NCBI GenBank assembly: GCA_963971225.1
Contig: OZ020267.1
Location: 147,446,927-147,510,926, forward strand
DNA length: 64,000 bases
Direction of reading: 5' to 3'
Source: Melieria omissa
Taxonomy: Eukaryota; Arthropoda; Insecta; Diptera; Ulidiidae
In this document: one piece after another, positions 13,324 through 25,410 of the stretch
Numbering within the stretch: position 1 is the stretch's first letter
Layout: the number at the start of each line of letters is the position of its first letter
Made by a program: the position numbers and the translations under genes
The notes under the pieces: generated by a model
Told to the model about the DNA's origin: nothing
Databases searched by the model: none
The model's input: only the letters and a program-made list of their open reading frames with translations

Positions 13324-16300
13324 TGATTTGATAAACTTAAAAAAAATTATATATATTATAAATAACAAAAAAAATTATAGTGAGATTGTTTGCGACATAA
13401 GTCTAACTAAAAAGTTGCTTAATCGTGTACGAAAATATAGTTTGACTTCATTTTGTGCTATGAGAAAGAAATGCGATACACATTATGACATATGACGTGA
13501 AAGCGAGCAAAAATCGTGAATAGCTTTCATGTGAAATTTCTCACCTTTTTATGTTCTAAATAACAATATATTTTTCAAATATAACAACTAATAATTTTTA
13601 AACATTCTTATTAACCAATGCCAGAAATTCCTAATCTATAATAACATCCATCAAGGCTTTGGGTAATCAAATCAAATATTTATAGCTTCTTAAGCAGCAA
13701 ATCAAGCATTCAAGCCTTCAATGCGCCGAGTTAGACGACACAAATTTTAATATTTAATGCGCACATGACATGTGCTGGCGGTCAGTGATGAGTGAGCAAT
13801 TATGCGCAGAGAACAGCGCATTTTGGTGTCACTGCATATCCTTGGAGTGCAATTCAAATTGATGCCACTTTAATTAGCAAATGGTCCACAGCGACTGTCA
13901 GCGCTGTTAATTGCTGCGCACATATAAAATTTTGCGCTGTTCGCTGTTCGCCGCGCAAACAGCTTGAAGGCGTCCATTAAAGTTGACAGCCGGCAGGCAT
14001 TGGCGCAATCTGACTGCTGCAGTGCAGTGCAGGCGGCGCGAAAATCCTCTCATTGTCAATGGGTGGCTTGAAACTAATAAATTGTCGTCTAACACCAGCA
14101 GCACAATGGCAACAATGAAAAGCGGAACGACAATAAAGCCGAGCGACAACAATGCGTCGGCAAAGTTGCATTGAAAATTTTGGAAAAACTATACGCGAAG
14201 CGAAACGAAACGTTTCGAGTTTTCGAGTTGAGCAAAGTGGGAGAGGAGGGTGGAAGCGGAGTTGAGTTGGAAACAGGAAAAGCACTTAAAAACTCTTTTG
14301 CCAGCCTGAAGCCGCCAACAGTTGCAGTCGCCCGCACGGCTGTGCGCCTAAAACCGTTGACATTTGTGCCATAATGGCAGCAGCAACTTAACTACGAGGG
14401 CAACAATAACATAAACAACAACAACATTGACAAAAATATGACGCAAATGCGGTAAAATTTATGCGGGGTTTTATTTGTTTTGTACTCCAAAAAATTTTAT
14501 GAATTAGAGGCACAACAATGCCACACAAATGTGCAGGGAGGATAGAGGAGAGAAGGTTGAGTTGTGCTTGTGCGGCAAGTCTTATGGGCGATGCAGTGTA
14601 AGGCGTGGCAAAAATGGCAACATAATGCAAATTGCATGAAACTTGTGCGCGCCGCCACAACACGCCGCGCCACATTGCCACATTGCTGTGCAACATGCGG
14701 CGACGGAAAGTTTTTCGTTGGTGTTGCGAAAGTTTTTTGGGCAACATTTGCCACACAAAACACAATAAAATGCACTTAAAAGCGTTTAGACGGAGCCAGC
14801 GGGCAGGCAGGCAGGTGGCACAAGTGAAGTGTCAAAGCAAGAGAAGTGAAGGGAACTGGAATGCGCGACAAATTTAAGACTGCAGGCGTTCAAGTAAATG
14901 AGCTGCAGGCAATGCAAATGTGTGGGTGTAAGTGTGAGAGTGAGTGTGTGTTGGTGCTGCAGGCGACAGCACTGGCGGCAGGCAACAGCTGCTGTTGCGC
15001 CAACCACCTGGCTTTGTTGTTGTTGTTGTGCAATCTCAGTCTTTGCCTGGCTGCTCTTTTCTCTTATTGCTTTCTGATTGCAAGTTTTTGCCAATTTGCT
15101 GGCAACAACAGCACCAAACAAAAGCCACTTGAACTAAACAAAAATGTTACTAAACGAATTGCGTAGTGGGGAGGCGGCGAGGGGGGGTGAGCAAAATTAA
15201 TGTCGCCATAAAATTTACGCGGCATAATTATTCAGTTTCTAAGGCCGTCGCAGCACCAAACTTGCAACATTAAGTTCGTTCGGCTGATATTTCATTGTTG
15301 GTTGTGCCTGTTGTGCTTATTGTAACCGTTTTTGTTGTTGTTAATATATATATCTATTGCTTTTGTTGTGCACTTTATTTATGTTGTAATTGTTTGTGGG
15401 CATTGTTGTGTTTGCTTTGCCTTCGGCGCTGGTTATTGTTGCCATAATTACGCCATTTTCCCGCATTTCGCCATTGTTGCCGCTCGTTGTTGTCACCGTT
15501 GCCTTTGTTTTGCGCCTGCCTGATAAATTAGCATTGTAAGGCGAAATTTTCGCATGAAACTTTTGCCGCAGCGCAACACTATGGCGATACGATGCGCAAT
15601 TGTGCGCTGATTACATTGCAGCGACGTTTGAATGTGACAATTTAACGGTTGATAGAGGAAAATTTATTCGACATGGGGCTGGAAAAAGACCTCCAGAATT
15701 TGTAGTTTTTGGCGGTGATAGTTGTTGAAAAAAATGCTTGCTGCTTGTTAGACTTGCAATAGCAAAGCCACTGATATAGAAGCGGCACAACATGGCGTAT
15801 GAGTGACATAAGTGGGACAGAAAACAATTGCATTGCATATGTTGAAAAAAATGTGAGATCAGGATTGTTTCATAGACTGATGTTGCATAGGTGTACTGAC
15901 TGCATAGATTGCACAGAAATATTAAGAAAAAAGTCAACGTAGCAAAGCGAAAAGTACACAACAGGCGCATCAGTTTGCATTACTAATAATGGTTGCTGTT
16001 GTGACGTTAGTTTGCGTTTGCCACACCCATATGTATCACTTAGCACATACTCACACACATAGTAGTTAGGTGTGCCACATGCCACACACTTGCAACAAGC
16101 AATTGAACGTATTTTTAGTGCCTGACAGAACATTTTTCTAAGCGCTTTTATTGCTACTTTCTACTTTTAATTGCCTGTATCGTCTTACACATTTTTTTCC
16201 ATGAATTTTTTCTATTTTGCAGTAGAATATAAAGCATGTTTGGTGTTATGTGGCAGAGAATACATAAAATAAAAATTAAAAAAAAACATAAAAACACAAT

Positions 16301-17660
16301 TAAGCGACTGGAGTGATGCGAGATGGCAGCGTACAGCGGTCGGTCATAAAACACATTTTTCACACCGACAACAAAAGCCCCGAATGCTGCTGGACAGCAT
16401 TTTGCCACCCACAGTTCACCTCTGCGTTTTGAGTCATGGCTTTTCTGTATCTTGTTGCACTAATGTTGCCAGTGTGGTGTGGAAAATTCAATATTTTCTT
16501 CAATGAAGTGATAATCAAAATTTTTTAAGTAATGAATACAATTATAATACAATTTTTAATCCATATCAATCCTTAAAGAATTCACGTATAAATGTTCAGT
16601 TATTTGTCACAAATATATTTGGTTTTATATTTAATTGACAAGCAAAGTCAAAATTTGAGCATCAGTAAACTATTCAAAAGATATTTTCTTTCACAAAATT
16701 CGCATTCATTGGCAGCATTGATTTTTTACCCAACACTGACTGGTAGTAAGTCGCTGTCGTACGCTGTCGTTGGTAATAATTCATTCTCATCAGCGTGGCA
16801 GCGCTGCCATCGCAATTGTTTTGCAGATTGAAAGCAACACCGCAACATGAAAGCAACACAGCAAAGCAGCATGAAAAATGAGATTGTCTGTGTTGAGGGA
16901 GAAAGGAAGAGAGGCGGTGCTAAAAAATGCGCTAAAAACAATGAAAAACCTGCGCGCAACTGATCTGCCATTCAAGGTGTCAAGCAGTGCGAAAAGCGGA
17001 GCGGCATGTGACGGCGAGGCTGGGCGACACGGGGCGGTGAATGGTGTGTTTAGGCAGGAGCACAAAACACAAAACGTCAGCCATGTGACAGTGTCAATTA
17101 AAATGAAAACTAAAGCGTATTTCTGGCGCACACACACTCGTATACACAAACACACACATACACAAGCGCGCGCATATCAAATTTTGGCTATGCACAACTG
17201 TGGTTTTCTGTTGGTTTCGCCTGTTGCCTGTGGTTGCTATTGCTGTTGCTGTTGTTGGTGTTGTTGCTTTTGTTGTTGTTGTTGGTGTTGTTGTTGGTGT
17301 TCGTTTTTAAGTAAATTTCATTTAAATGTCATTCACGGCAATTCATTTATGCCAGCGTCATTTATGGAAGCGGTGGCAACGCTGACAGTTTAAAACATTG
17401 TGGTTGTTGTTGGTTTGCTGCGACAGCGACATTCATTAGCATTGGAAGTGAGCGCAGATTTATAGCGGAAAAGGCGTATAGGCCGAGAAGAAGACGACTA
17501 AAAATAGAAGAGTAAAAAAGGGTGTGCAGCATTCAGTCTTTGGGTGTTTGCCTTTTTTGAGGCACTTTTTTAGTTCCTAGAGAATCATAATTTTTTAACT
17601 TGTAAGAGAAAAATTATGATTTGTAACTAAAAAAATATAAAAAAAAATTATACCTACATA
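13324..17660. other. Noncoding DNA, GC-richer middle with CA/TTG repeats
   Basis: No gene is supported. 13.7-15.5 kb and 16.8-17.4 kb are less AT-rich and full of CAA/TTG, TGC and CA runs (for example 17221-17301, where TTG/TGT runs translate to Cys-rich peptides). Overlapping open frames on both strands of 80-170 codons have no domain, no consistent codon use and no splice context. One copy of the GGCGTATGAGTGACAT motif lies at 15795. This is typical of an intron or regulatory region of a large gene, which is inference. Confidence 0.5.
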
Positions 17661-17664
17661 TTTA

Positions 17665-17910
17665 AAAAATTATAAACTAGATAAAAAATAATATGAAATA
17701 GTTAGACTATTTTAATAATGAAATAAGTATGAAAAATTACCACCAAGTTAATAAAATTATATTAAAAACTTTTAAGTGACATATAAAAACTTATAAATTA
17801 TATAAAAAATACTACGAAATAATTAGAAAATTTAAATAATCAAATAAGTATGAAAAATTACTATTAATTTAATAAAATTATTTATTAAAAACTTTCAAGT
17901 GACCTCATAG
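17665..17910. repeat. AT-rich tandem duplication, period ~121 bp
   Basis: Two copies share GAAATAATTAGA, AATAAGTATGAAAAATTAC, TTAATAAAATTAT and ATTAAAAACTTTYAAGTGAC, beginning about 17695 and 17815. A degraded earlier unit may begin at about 17580. Confidence 0.7.
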
Positions 17911-18857
17911 TGTTTTACAAACTTCATTAATATTTATTACTGACATTTTCTTTGCCACTTCTCTACGCACATTTCAAATCAACAAACACCAACCATTCAC
18001 CTCCACTATTTTGTTGCTTAGTAATAAATTTAAATCTGCCGCTCGCTCAATTTAAGCCCAAGACAAATGACATTAAACGTTCGCTTCGTTCGCTGCAAAG
18101 TAGCGACATTTTTCACGACTTGTCCCCCGGCTGCTGTGCAACAGTTGTTGGGCTGCCCAACGTCACAAACACGTTGCCGGCAAGTTATGACTTATCCAGT
18201 TGGTTTGCGTTGCTTTCGGCCTTTTGGCTGCTTTTCTGCTTTTCTACTTTTCTGACCCTCATTTCATTCACTTTGTTTCATACTAACTGCTGCTCGGAAT
18301 TTGTTTGGCTTTGCTTCTGACACACATTTATACACACACACACACATTCATATATTAAATATAAATCACTATTATTTGAGCGACTTACACGCTGCATTAG
18401 TGAAGCATAAAAGTACAACACGTCACGTGAGCGCACGTGCCGGCTGCACGCTCGCTCGCACGTCTCACGTGTTGGCTGTGGCGCACGTTGCGTAGACAGC
18501 TTACAAGGTAGCAAAATTGTCTGAAATTCCATGGACTAGATAGTCGACGGCAGTTGGCTAGAAAAAGGTCGACTTAAGGTTGCCAACAGTCTGCTGTTGG
18601 CTTTGATTTAAGCCTACCTTGCGTGCAGCAGACGGCAGGCAGCCAGAGGTCGTGTCACGAATGTGCGTGGACAAAGATATCTCTGTCAAAAACTTAAAAG
18701 TCCAACAATTTTTAAACGGCCGTAAATGTTTTTGTTTAAATATTTGTATTCAGTTCAATGCCATCAAATACCTTGTAACCTTTACGCGTGATTGGACCTA
18801 AGGTTGCTCGATAAAAATCTAATAATTGTTCAACTTATTCTAAGTTTGTAAGAAATT
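17911..18857. other. Noncoding DNA with E-box cluster
   Basis: No gene is supported apart from the regulatory-type cluster annotated at 18424-18471. A short (CA)n run lies at about 18331-18346. Confidence 0.5.
18424..18471. promoter_or_regulatory. Homotypic cluster of three palindromic E-boxes (CACGTG)
   Basis: CACGTG occurs at 18424-18429, 18434-18439 and 18466-18471. The first two are exactly 10 bp apart, start to start, placing them on the same helix face. The first is extended to GTCACGTGAG, close to the Mitf/USF-type palindrome. Half-sites CACGT and CACGC lie between and just downstream (18458-18490). In flies CACGTG is bound by bHLH factors such as Myc/Max, Clk/Cyc and Mitf. No start site was identified nearby, so an enhancer role is inference. 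Confidence 0.5.
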
Positions 18858-18889
18858 GTAAATAAATAAATAAACAAATAAATGAAAAA

Positions 18890-18944
<55 letters not shown>

Positions 18945-18988
18945 AAAAATTTATAAATAAATAAATATATAAATAAATAAATAAATAT
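18858..18988. repeat. (AAAT)n array
   Basis: About 130 bp of AAAT/TAAA units with a few substitutions, ending in A-rich sequence to about 19035. It abuts MITE copy 1. Confidence 0.95.
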
Positions 18989-19102
18989 AACTAAAAAAAT
19001 AAAAAAAAAATTTATCAAGAAATAAAAAAAATAATTTTTGCTGCGATTAAATGTTTGAAGCATAATTTTTTCGTTAAAAAAACTTGGCTGTTTCTAATAA
19101 TG

Positions 19103-19478
19103 ATTTACTTTTGAACAATTTTAGCTTAAAACAGGTTAAATAAATTTTGTATCAATATTTTTTAATTACAGAAAAATTACTTAATATTTATGAAAAAATA
19201 CAAAATTATCACTTTTTGATTTTATGTAAACATTTTTAAAGAAACAGCATTTTGATCAAAAGCGCCCAAATCGTAGACTTCAATTAGAACACAAACTTTC
19301 CCTGATATCGCTGCAAATTATTGGAAATTATTTTGGTGATAACAGTAAAACTTTTGTAATTTATTTTGAATTCACTTCTAAAAATATGAATTTGTTGTTG
19401 GCTACTTAAAATTAACCCATAGATCAATCGTAGTTTTTGCTGTAAGATGACACATAGATGAAGTTGCTCTCGAAAAGG
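19103..19478 (+). mobile_element. piggyBac-like MITE, copy 1 (5' truncated)
   Basis: This is one of three related copies. It shares long blocks with 22814-23336 (reverse orientation) and 49310-49849, including TACTTTTGAACAATTTTAGC, ATACAAAATTATCACTTTTT, GAACACAAACTTTCCCTGAT and CAATCGTAGTTTTTGCTGTA. The right end (CTCGAAAAGGTTAA) is a worn form of the GTCGAAAGGGTTAA end in copy 3, with TTAA at 19479-19482. The left terminus is missing, and the simple repeat before it may mark the break. Confidence 0.7.
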
Positions 19479-22400
19479 TTAAATGAATTGGCTTTTTCTG
19501 TATCTCTGTTTCCGCTGTATCACTTTTAGCTACAGTAGCGCACACAATATCAGTTAGCTTAGTTACTTAGGTTAGGTTAGTTAGGTTAATCAATCGATTT
19601 TCTGATAGATCGACTAGTAAATTGAGAGGATCTGCGGTCCATTGTGATGCGTGAAGTTGTTGGGGCAAGTCTCTTTTTATTTAGTGTTCAGTGGTGATTG
19701 AAACGGACTGACTGAGCTTCAAATAATCTGATTCGCAGTGGTGCAAAAGCAACTATGCTCAGATTATCAAACGCACCTAAAAACAGATAATTCTTGATTA
19801 ATTTTCGCTGTGCTTAAGATTTCCGAAAGTAAACTAAGGAAGAAGGTGAAAAATTTACCATCTATGGAGATTTTATTTTTATAAATTTGCTCTTCTGTCA
19901 ACACAGTCACAATAGATCACGCATACTGTGAACAGGTTTTTTTATTTTTTACAAAAGCTTTCAGTTTTGGGAATTAGTTAAGAACTTCCATCTTGTGGCA
20001 TATTTTTATGCAATCAAATTAAAATCTTTCATTAATTGTATGTTAACACTTTCTTCTAAAGTTGCATTGCAGAGTTGCAGCCATTGCTCTTGCACATAGG
20101 CACATTTTTTCATGGCATACTTTTTGGTGGCAATGGAATTTACAGCAGATTGAAAACATTATTTATTGTGTCATATATTTGATAACGAATTTTATAATGT
20201 TATTTATTTTTTTTAACCAAATGATAAAAAGTCGATGACTAGAAATGATAACAAAAACCAACACTTAAAATTAGAAAAAACAGGAATTTTTAGTTAAAAA
20301 TTTATTAAAAAGCTCTTTAAACTTTTCTTTAGAAATACAAAAATCATTGACATTAATGAAAGCTAATTTATTAAATTATAAGAGTGACCTTACAAGTTGA
20401 TAAATTGATTGATTGATGAAATGATTGATTAATTGATTGATTGCTCCAATCTGTAGCATATTTTTAGGCACTAAATTTTGCAAAATTTTAGAAGTTTTTT
20501 ATGTACCAAGAGTACTTGCTTCAATCATTTCAGTTTAAGTCACTTCCATTGCGCTTAAACACATTTTCCATGGCATACTTTTAGGAATATTTTGTTTCAG
20601 AACAATAGCAATTATAGCCGCGTGTATGTGTAGGACATATAATAATATGTTTTCAGTGAATGAATCCGATACAACCCAGTCAACGAGTTAGTGTAACATA
20701 TCCACATTAATTTCCGTTGAAACGTGTAATAAAATTCAATTCCCTGCAATTTCAATCAATTTCTTGAAATTTAATACACCTACACGCATACTAATGCATA
20801 TCGACCGCATACAACCGCAAGCGCTAAAAATCCACTTTGCCATTGCCGCCGCACACGAAAGTGTACGAAAAATTATTACTTCCGGCGCAGACAGCGCACG
20901 CGAAATGTCTTAGCACACACCCGAAGGCGTTCGGCGTGCGGTGTGCGGTGTGTTCGGCGCGTGTTGGCCAGGCGTGTTGTTGCGGTTGCCATTGTTAATT
21001 TGTTGCAAATCCCAATTCCCTGAGGATAATTAAAAATATTTCCGATACTCGGCAATGCAATATGGCGGCGCTACGGCACCGTAGCGCTGCCAAGTGTGGC
21101 AATAAATTTTCAATTTACGCTCGCTGAGTATTTAACTGATTACGAACGGCGCGCGCTTCCGTTGCCAATAAAGTTCTTGTAACGGCGACGGCGAATTGCT
21201 GTACTGAATGTAGTACATATGTCTGTGTGCATTGTTGTATCTGTGTGGCGTATCTGACGTGTGGCGCTGCGCTTTCATTTCGTGCGCCATTCGTTTGGGT
21301 TGGGTTGGGTTCGCTTTGGCTTCGGTTTGTTGCTCATAAATTTCAAAGGAAAACCGTTGCATTTCTCAACACCTTCGAGAGGTGTTGATTGCACTCGATT
21401 GCAGGCGCATGCAATGCGGAAAAGTAATATGCGCGCCGTGCGCCGAACAACCAAAGTGATATTTGCGCCGCTGCAAAGGCATTTTATGGCAGCACACACA
21501 CACACACACACAAAGGCATACAAATGTGCTTGCATGTGTGGTAATTTTTGAGGAAGTTGGCGCTTGATTAAAAGCGATTGCACATTGCGCTGTCGGGCAG
21601 ACTGTCTTCTTGGCATTGCTGACTATCTGGCTGCTCGTTTGTATGTCTGTCTGTTTGTTTGAGTGTGTATTGCCACATCTACATATTTGCCTGACTGACT
21701 GCTTGAGTGCTTGAGTCACATTAACTTTTTACATCACTTGAAGCTTTAAAAATTGCAACGCACTTCACTTCAACCCTTCACACTTCACTCTTCACTCTTT
21801 GCTACTTGCAGTGCTTCGAAGCTGATTTCTGCGTACTGAATTCACTCAGGTTTCGCATTAATGCCAACACAGCGCCATCATCATCATTATGATCAGCGTC
21901 ATTTGGATGTGGAAACACATTTCGTATTCCACTTGCAATGTGCCGCGTACGATTGCGCCACCTGCTCACCGCACTGCGTACACCACTGAAAGTGAATCGG
22001 GGAAAATTTGTTTGCCAACTGTTGGAAATTTGTAAGCATCAAAAAGTACATTACAAGGTAAATAAACCAAATCGTCTCAAGGCACCGCAAAAAAGAAAAC
22101 CATTCTCAAAAACCCCAAAAAAGCCAACACCAATTTCACTCAACTCAAAGCGGGGATCAAAAGCCGCTGCCGCCGTTGTCGCTGTTGTTGCTGCTGCTGC
22201 GTTTTCGTGCGGAAATTTCACGTACGTGCGCTGCATGGCCGATGCGCTACACGGTCTGCTTGGGCGCTGCCAGTCGTTTGCCGACGTAGGTAAATACTTA
22301 ATAAGTAAGTGAGAAATGGCTGCAATACACAAGTCTGCATACATTTGGCTCTGTGCCGGACTGTTCGTGTGTGTGTGTGTGTGTGTGTGTCAGTGTGTGA

Positions 22401-22813
22401 ACGTGCAGCATTGCTGCGGCTTTGTGTGAAATTTCTGTCGAATAACGCATTAAAGTCGCTGCTGATGAAAATTCTATATGCTGCCGCGTATTTCATTGAA
22501 TTTTTTATGAGTCAGAACTGCATTAGGTGGTTTTTTTTCAGCAGTGAAATAAATAAATTAGCAGCAGCGAAATTTTGCCTTCAACACTACATTTAACATT
22601 TTATGTTCACAACATACTTGTAGCCTAATTTTCGTATTTTACACATGAGTCAATTTTGTGGACAGTTCCTGGTTCGTGTCGAATTGTTCTACGTTAGTCA
22701 TTTATATTCATGTGAGTTCTTCAGATGTTGTGTTGTTGTTCTTACCTCTTGTTGGCACTCATATCTAATCAACTTTAACACAATAAATTAAGAAATTGAA
22801 GAGCCTTTCCTAA
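19479..22813. other. Noncoding DNA
   Basis: No gene is supported. A tandem TTAGGTTAGGTTAG at about 19567 is only two to three units. 19990-20130 and 20450-20595 look like diverged copies of the same stretch (GTRGCATATTTTTANGCA, then CATGGCATACTTTT). (CA)n and (GT)n runs lie at 21492-21512 and 22367-22390. The GC-rich 20.9-21.0 kb segment holds GGTGTGCGGTGTG repeats. Open frames around 21.2-22.5 kb are overlapping repeat translations. Confidence 0.5.
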
Positions 22814-23336
22814 CCCTTTCGACTCCAAAGTTGCCTGAGATCAACTTCACCTATTTGTCATCTTACAGCAAAAGCTACGATTGATTTAAGCGTTTAATTT
22901 AAGTAGCCAACAACAAATTCATGTTTTTAGAAGTGAATTCAAAGCAAATTACAAAAATTTGACCGTTATACCCAAAATTATTTCCAATAATTTGCAGAAT
23001 TATAAGGGAAAGTTTGTGTTCTAATTGAAGTCTACGAATTGGGCGCGTTAGAATAAAACCCCGTTTTTTTAATAATGGTTAAATAAAATCAAAACGCGAT
23101 AATTTTGTATTTTTCCATAAATATAAAATAATTTTTCTGTGATTAAAAAATATTGATACAAAATTTATTTAACCCGTTTTAAGCTTAAATTGTTCAAAAG
23201 TAAACAAGCTCTAGAACTCTAACAAAGAGGTGATGCCATTTCAAATGTCGTGTGCAGAATTCTTAAACAAATGTTTCATGATTTAAATACCAAAAAGTTA
23301 TATTGAGATATAGAGTGAAATTCGGAGTCTAAAGGG
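22814..23336 (-). mobile_element. piggyBac-like MITE, copy 2 (both ends present)
   Basis: This is the most complete copy, 523 bp. The left end reads CCCTTTCGACTCC, and the reverse complement of the right end reads CCCTTTAGACTCC. The right flank is TTAA (23337-23340); the left flank is CTAA (22810-22813), one substitution from TTAA. TTAA target duplications with CCC-starting termini are the signature of piggyBac elements. There is no coding capacity, so it would be mobilised in trans. It lies in the opposite orientation to copies 1 and 3. Confidence 0.75.
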
Positions 23337-23454
23337 TTAAGTTACTAAGGTATTTTGAACTGTTTCTCTTCTACAAAAGCAGCACCCTTCCGCTTCACTA
23401 AATGCTTTCCTTTACTTGCATTTCCTTTACAGGCATCAACTTGTGCGTAAACTC

Positions 23455-23494
23455 AAAGGGTTAAATATTTGCATAAAGGGTTAAATATTTGCGT
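23455..23494 (+). repeat. ~19-bp tandem duplication with GGGTTAA
   Basis: AAAGGGTTAAATATTTGC occurs twice in succession (about 23456 and 23475). The AAAGGGTTAA portion matches the right end of the piggyBac-like MITE that ends 120 bp upstream, so it may be a leftover of a second terminus. Confidence 0.7.
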
Positions 23495-24935
23495 GCAAGT
23501 GCCCTCAATACATGAATTCTCGAACCAGGTATATGAAAATTCAGGCTTAAACTACAAACTAAACTAACTTGCAAACCCTTGACGGCTTTCTTCAAATAAA
23601 TAACAACAACAACACAACCAACTAACTTGAAACGCCTTTAGAATGTTTTCGTTTCGAAATGCATCAAAGCCGCAACATTGCAAAATGTTTAAGAAAATTC
23701 CCAATAACAACAATGAACAAACCCATGCAAATTTGTGGCTAAACCCCAAAGACAATTTTCAGTTGCTGTCGAACCCGTAAAAACAGTTCTACGCGACGAA
23801 CCGACGAGTGGCTGAAGCCAAGAAAATGGCGCGCTCTCGCTTCGCAAAGCTAATTTCCCTCGGCAGTACATAAAGTGTGCATATGTGTGAGTGTGTTGGT
23901 TGGTGGCATTGGTGTGTTGGCGTGTGGCAAAAAGGGAAAAATTTCCTAATGAAAAATTTAATCGTAAACTTTGTTTGAACAACTTTTAATCTCATGCATA
24001 ATAAATTTGCATACAAGTTGCCATCGCTCGACGGCAACTTGAAGACCGAACCGTCGCAGTGAGCTAAACGGTTTGGCGCGCCAGGGCGCTGCAGGCGTTG
24101 TCCTTTTGTTGTTTTTGTTGTTTTTGTCGATAAGTGCTATCAATGCGGCACTGCTGGTTGCTGTTCGTCTTTGTCTCATCGGCAATGTGGCACACGAAGC
24201 GAAGCACACATCAGGGAGATTTGCAGCATTTTGTTTGCTCGTTGCTGCCTGTCTGAGCATCTTTCATTTTCTATTTTCTATTTCGTTTTTGTTTTTTTGG
24301 TGAGTTTCTCTGCTTCTGCCTCTTTGGTTTTGTTAACTGTTAATGGAGCTGTGCGTAAGACTTGAGCTAAGGGCAACACTTCAACATCAATTAGGATCTG
24401 CGCCCAAAGTTGGCAAACGCTTCTCTCGCCCAACCACCACCGCCAGGCCGACATGTGTGTTGTTGTGTTGTTGCCTTTGCAGCTGCCAAATTGTGTTAAA
24501 CTTAATTTGGCAACAATTTCCCAACTCGTATGGCAAATACCACAGAAAAGGCAAACAAAATTGATACGCAAATTCGACACATGCAACATCGAAGTTGCGG
24601 CCGAACCAGTCAGGCCGCACCCAAGTACAGCTTTTGGTTGAATAATGCATGAATGGCTTTAAGTTGCCGAATTGTTATTTGTCAATGAAATGTGGGCGAC
24701 CGATGCGGGCAGGTTTTGTACTTATTTTGCAGCTTAATTTAGGGAACTTTTAAGACAAGTCGTGGTGGCTATGGGTGCCGAGGAGCAAAGGCTTTGTATG
24801 AATTGATTGTAGAGAGTCGATTATTTCGGAGTTGGTTGATTGTTTGGATCCAGTGGCCATGATTCGACATGCAATTAGTGTGTGAATGCTGTTTTGTTGT
24901 CACTATTGATGTTAGCTGACGTATGGTCGCCTCAG
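23495..24935. other. Noncoding DNA
   Basis: No gene is supported. Overlapping open frames on both strands (up to 103 codons) have no domain and no splice context. Confidence 0.5.
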
Positions 24936-24939
24936 AAAA

Positions 24940-25410
24940 CAAAACAAAATAAAATAAAATAAAATAAAATAAAATAAAATAAAATAAAATAAAATAAAAT
25001 AAAATAAAATAAAATACAATAAAATAAAATAAAATAAAATAAAATAAAATAAAATAAAATAAAATAAAATAAAATAAAATAAAATAAAATAAAATAAAAT
25101 AAAATAAAATAAAATAAAATAAAATAAAATAAAATAAAATAAAATAAAATAAAATAAAATAAAATAAAATAAAATAAAATAAAATAAAATAAAATAAAAT
25201 AAAATAAAATAAAATAAAATAAAATAAAATAAAGTAAAATAAAATAAAATAAAATAAATAAAAATTAAAATAAAATAAAATAAAATAAAATAAAATAAAA
25301 TAAAATAAAATAAAATAAAATAAAGTAAAATAAAATAAAATAAAATAAAATAAAATAAAATAAATAAAAATTAAAATAAAATAAAATAAAATAAAATAAA
25401 ATAAAATAAT
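24940..25410. repeat. (AAAAT)n pentanucleotide array, ~470 bp
   Basis: This is a nearly pure AAAAT array. Two copies of the same variant block (AAAGTAAAAT, then AAATAAAAATTAAAAT) occur about 110 bp apart near 25233-25265 and 25324-25375. That shows a segmental duplication of a mutated stretch inside the array, i.e. higher-order amplification. Confidence 0.97.

Noticed and set aside
17221..17301. Cysteine-rich peptide gene
   Set aside because: The Cys/Leu runs come from TTG/TGT repeats with no signal peptide or splice context.
19565..19590. TTAGG units suggesting telomeric repeat
   Set aside because: Only two or three units, and Diptera lack TTAGG telomeres.
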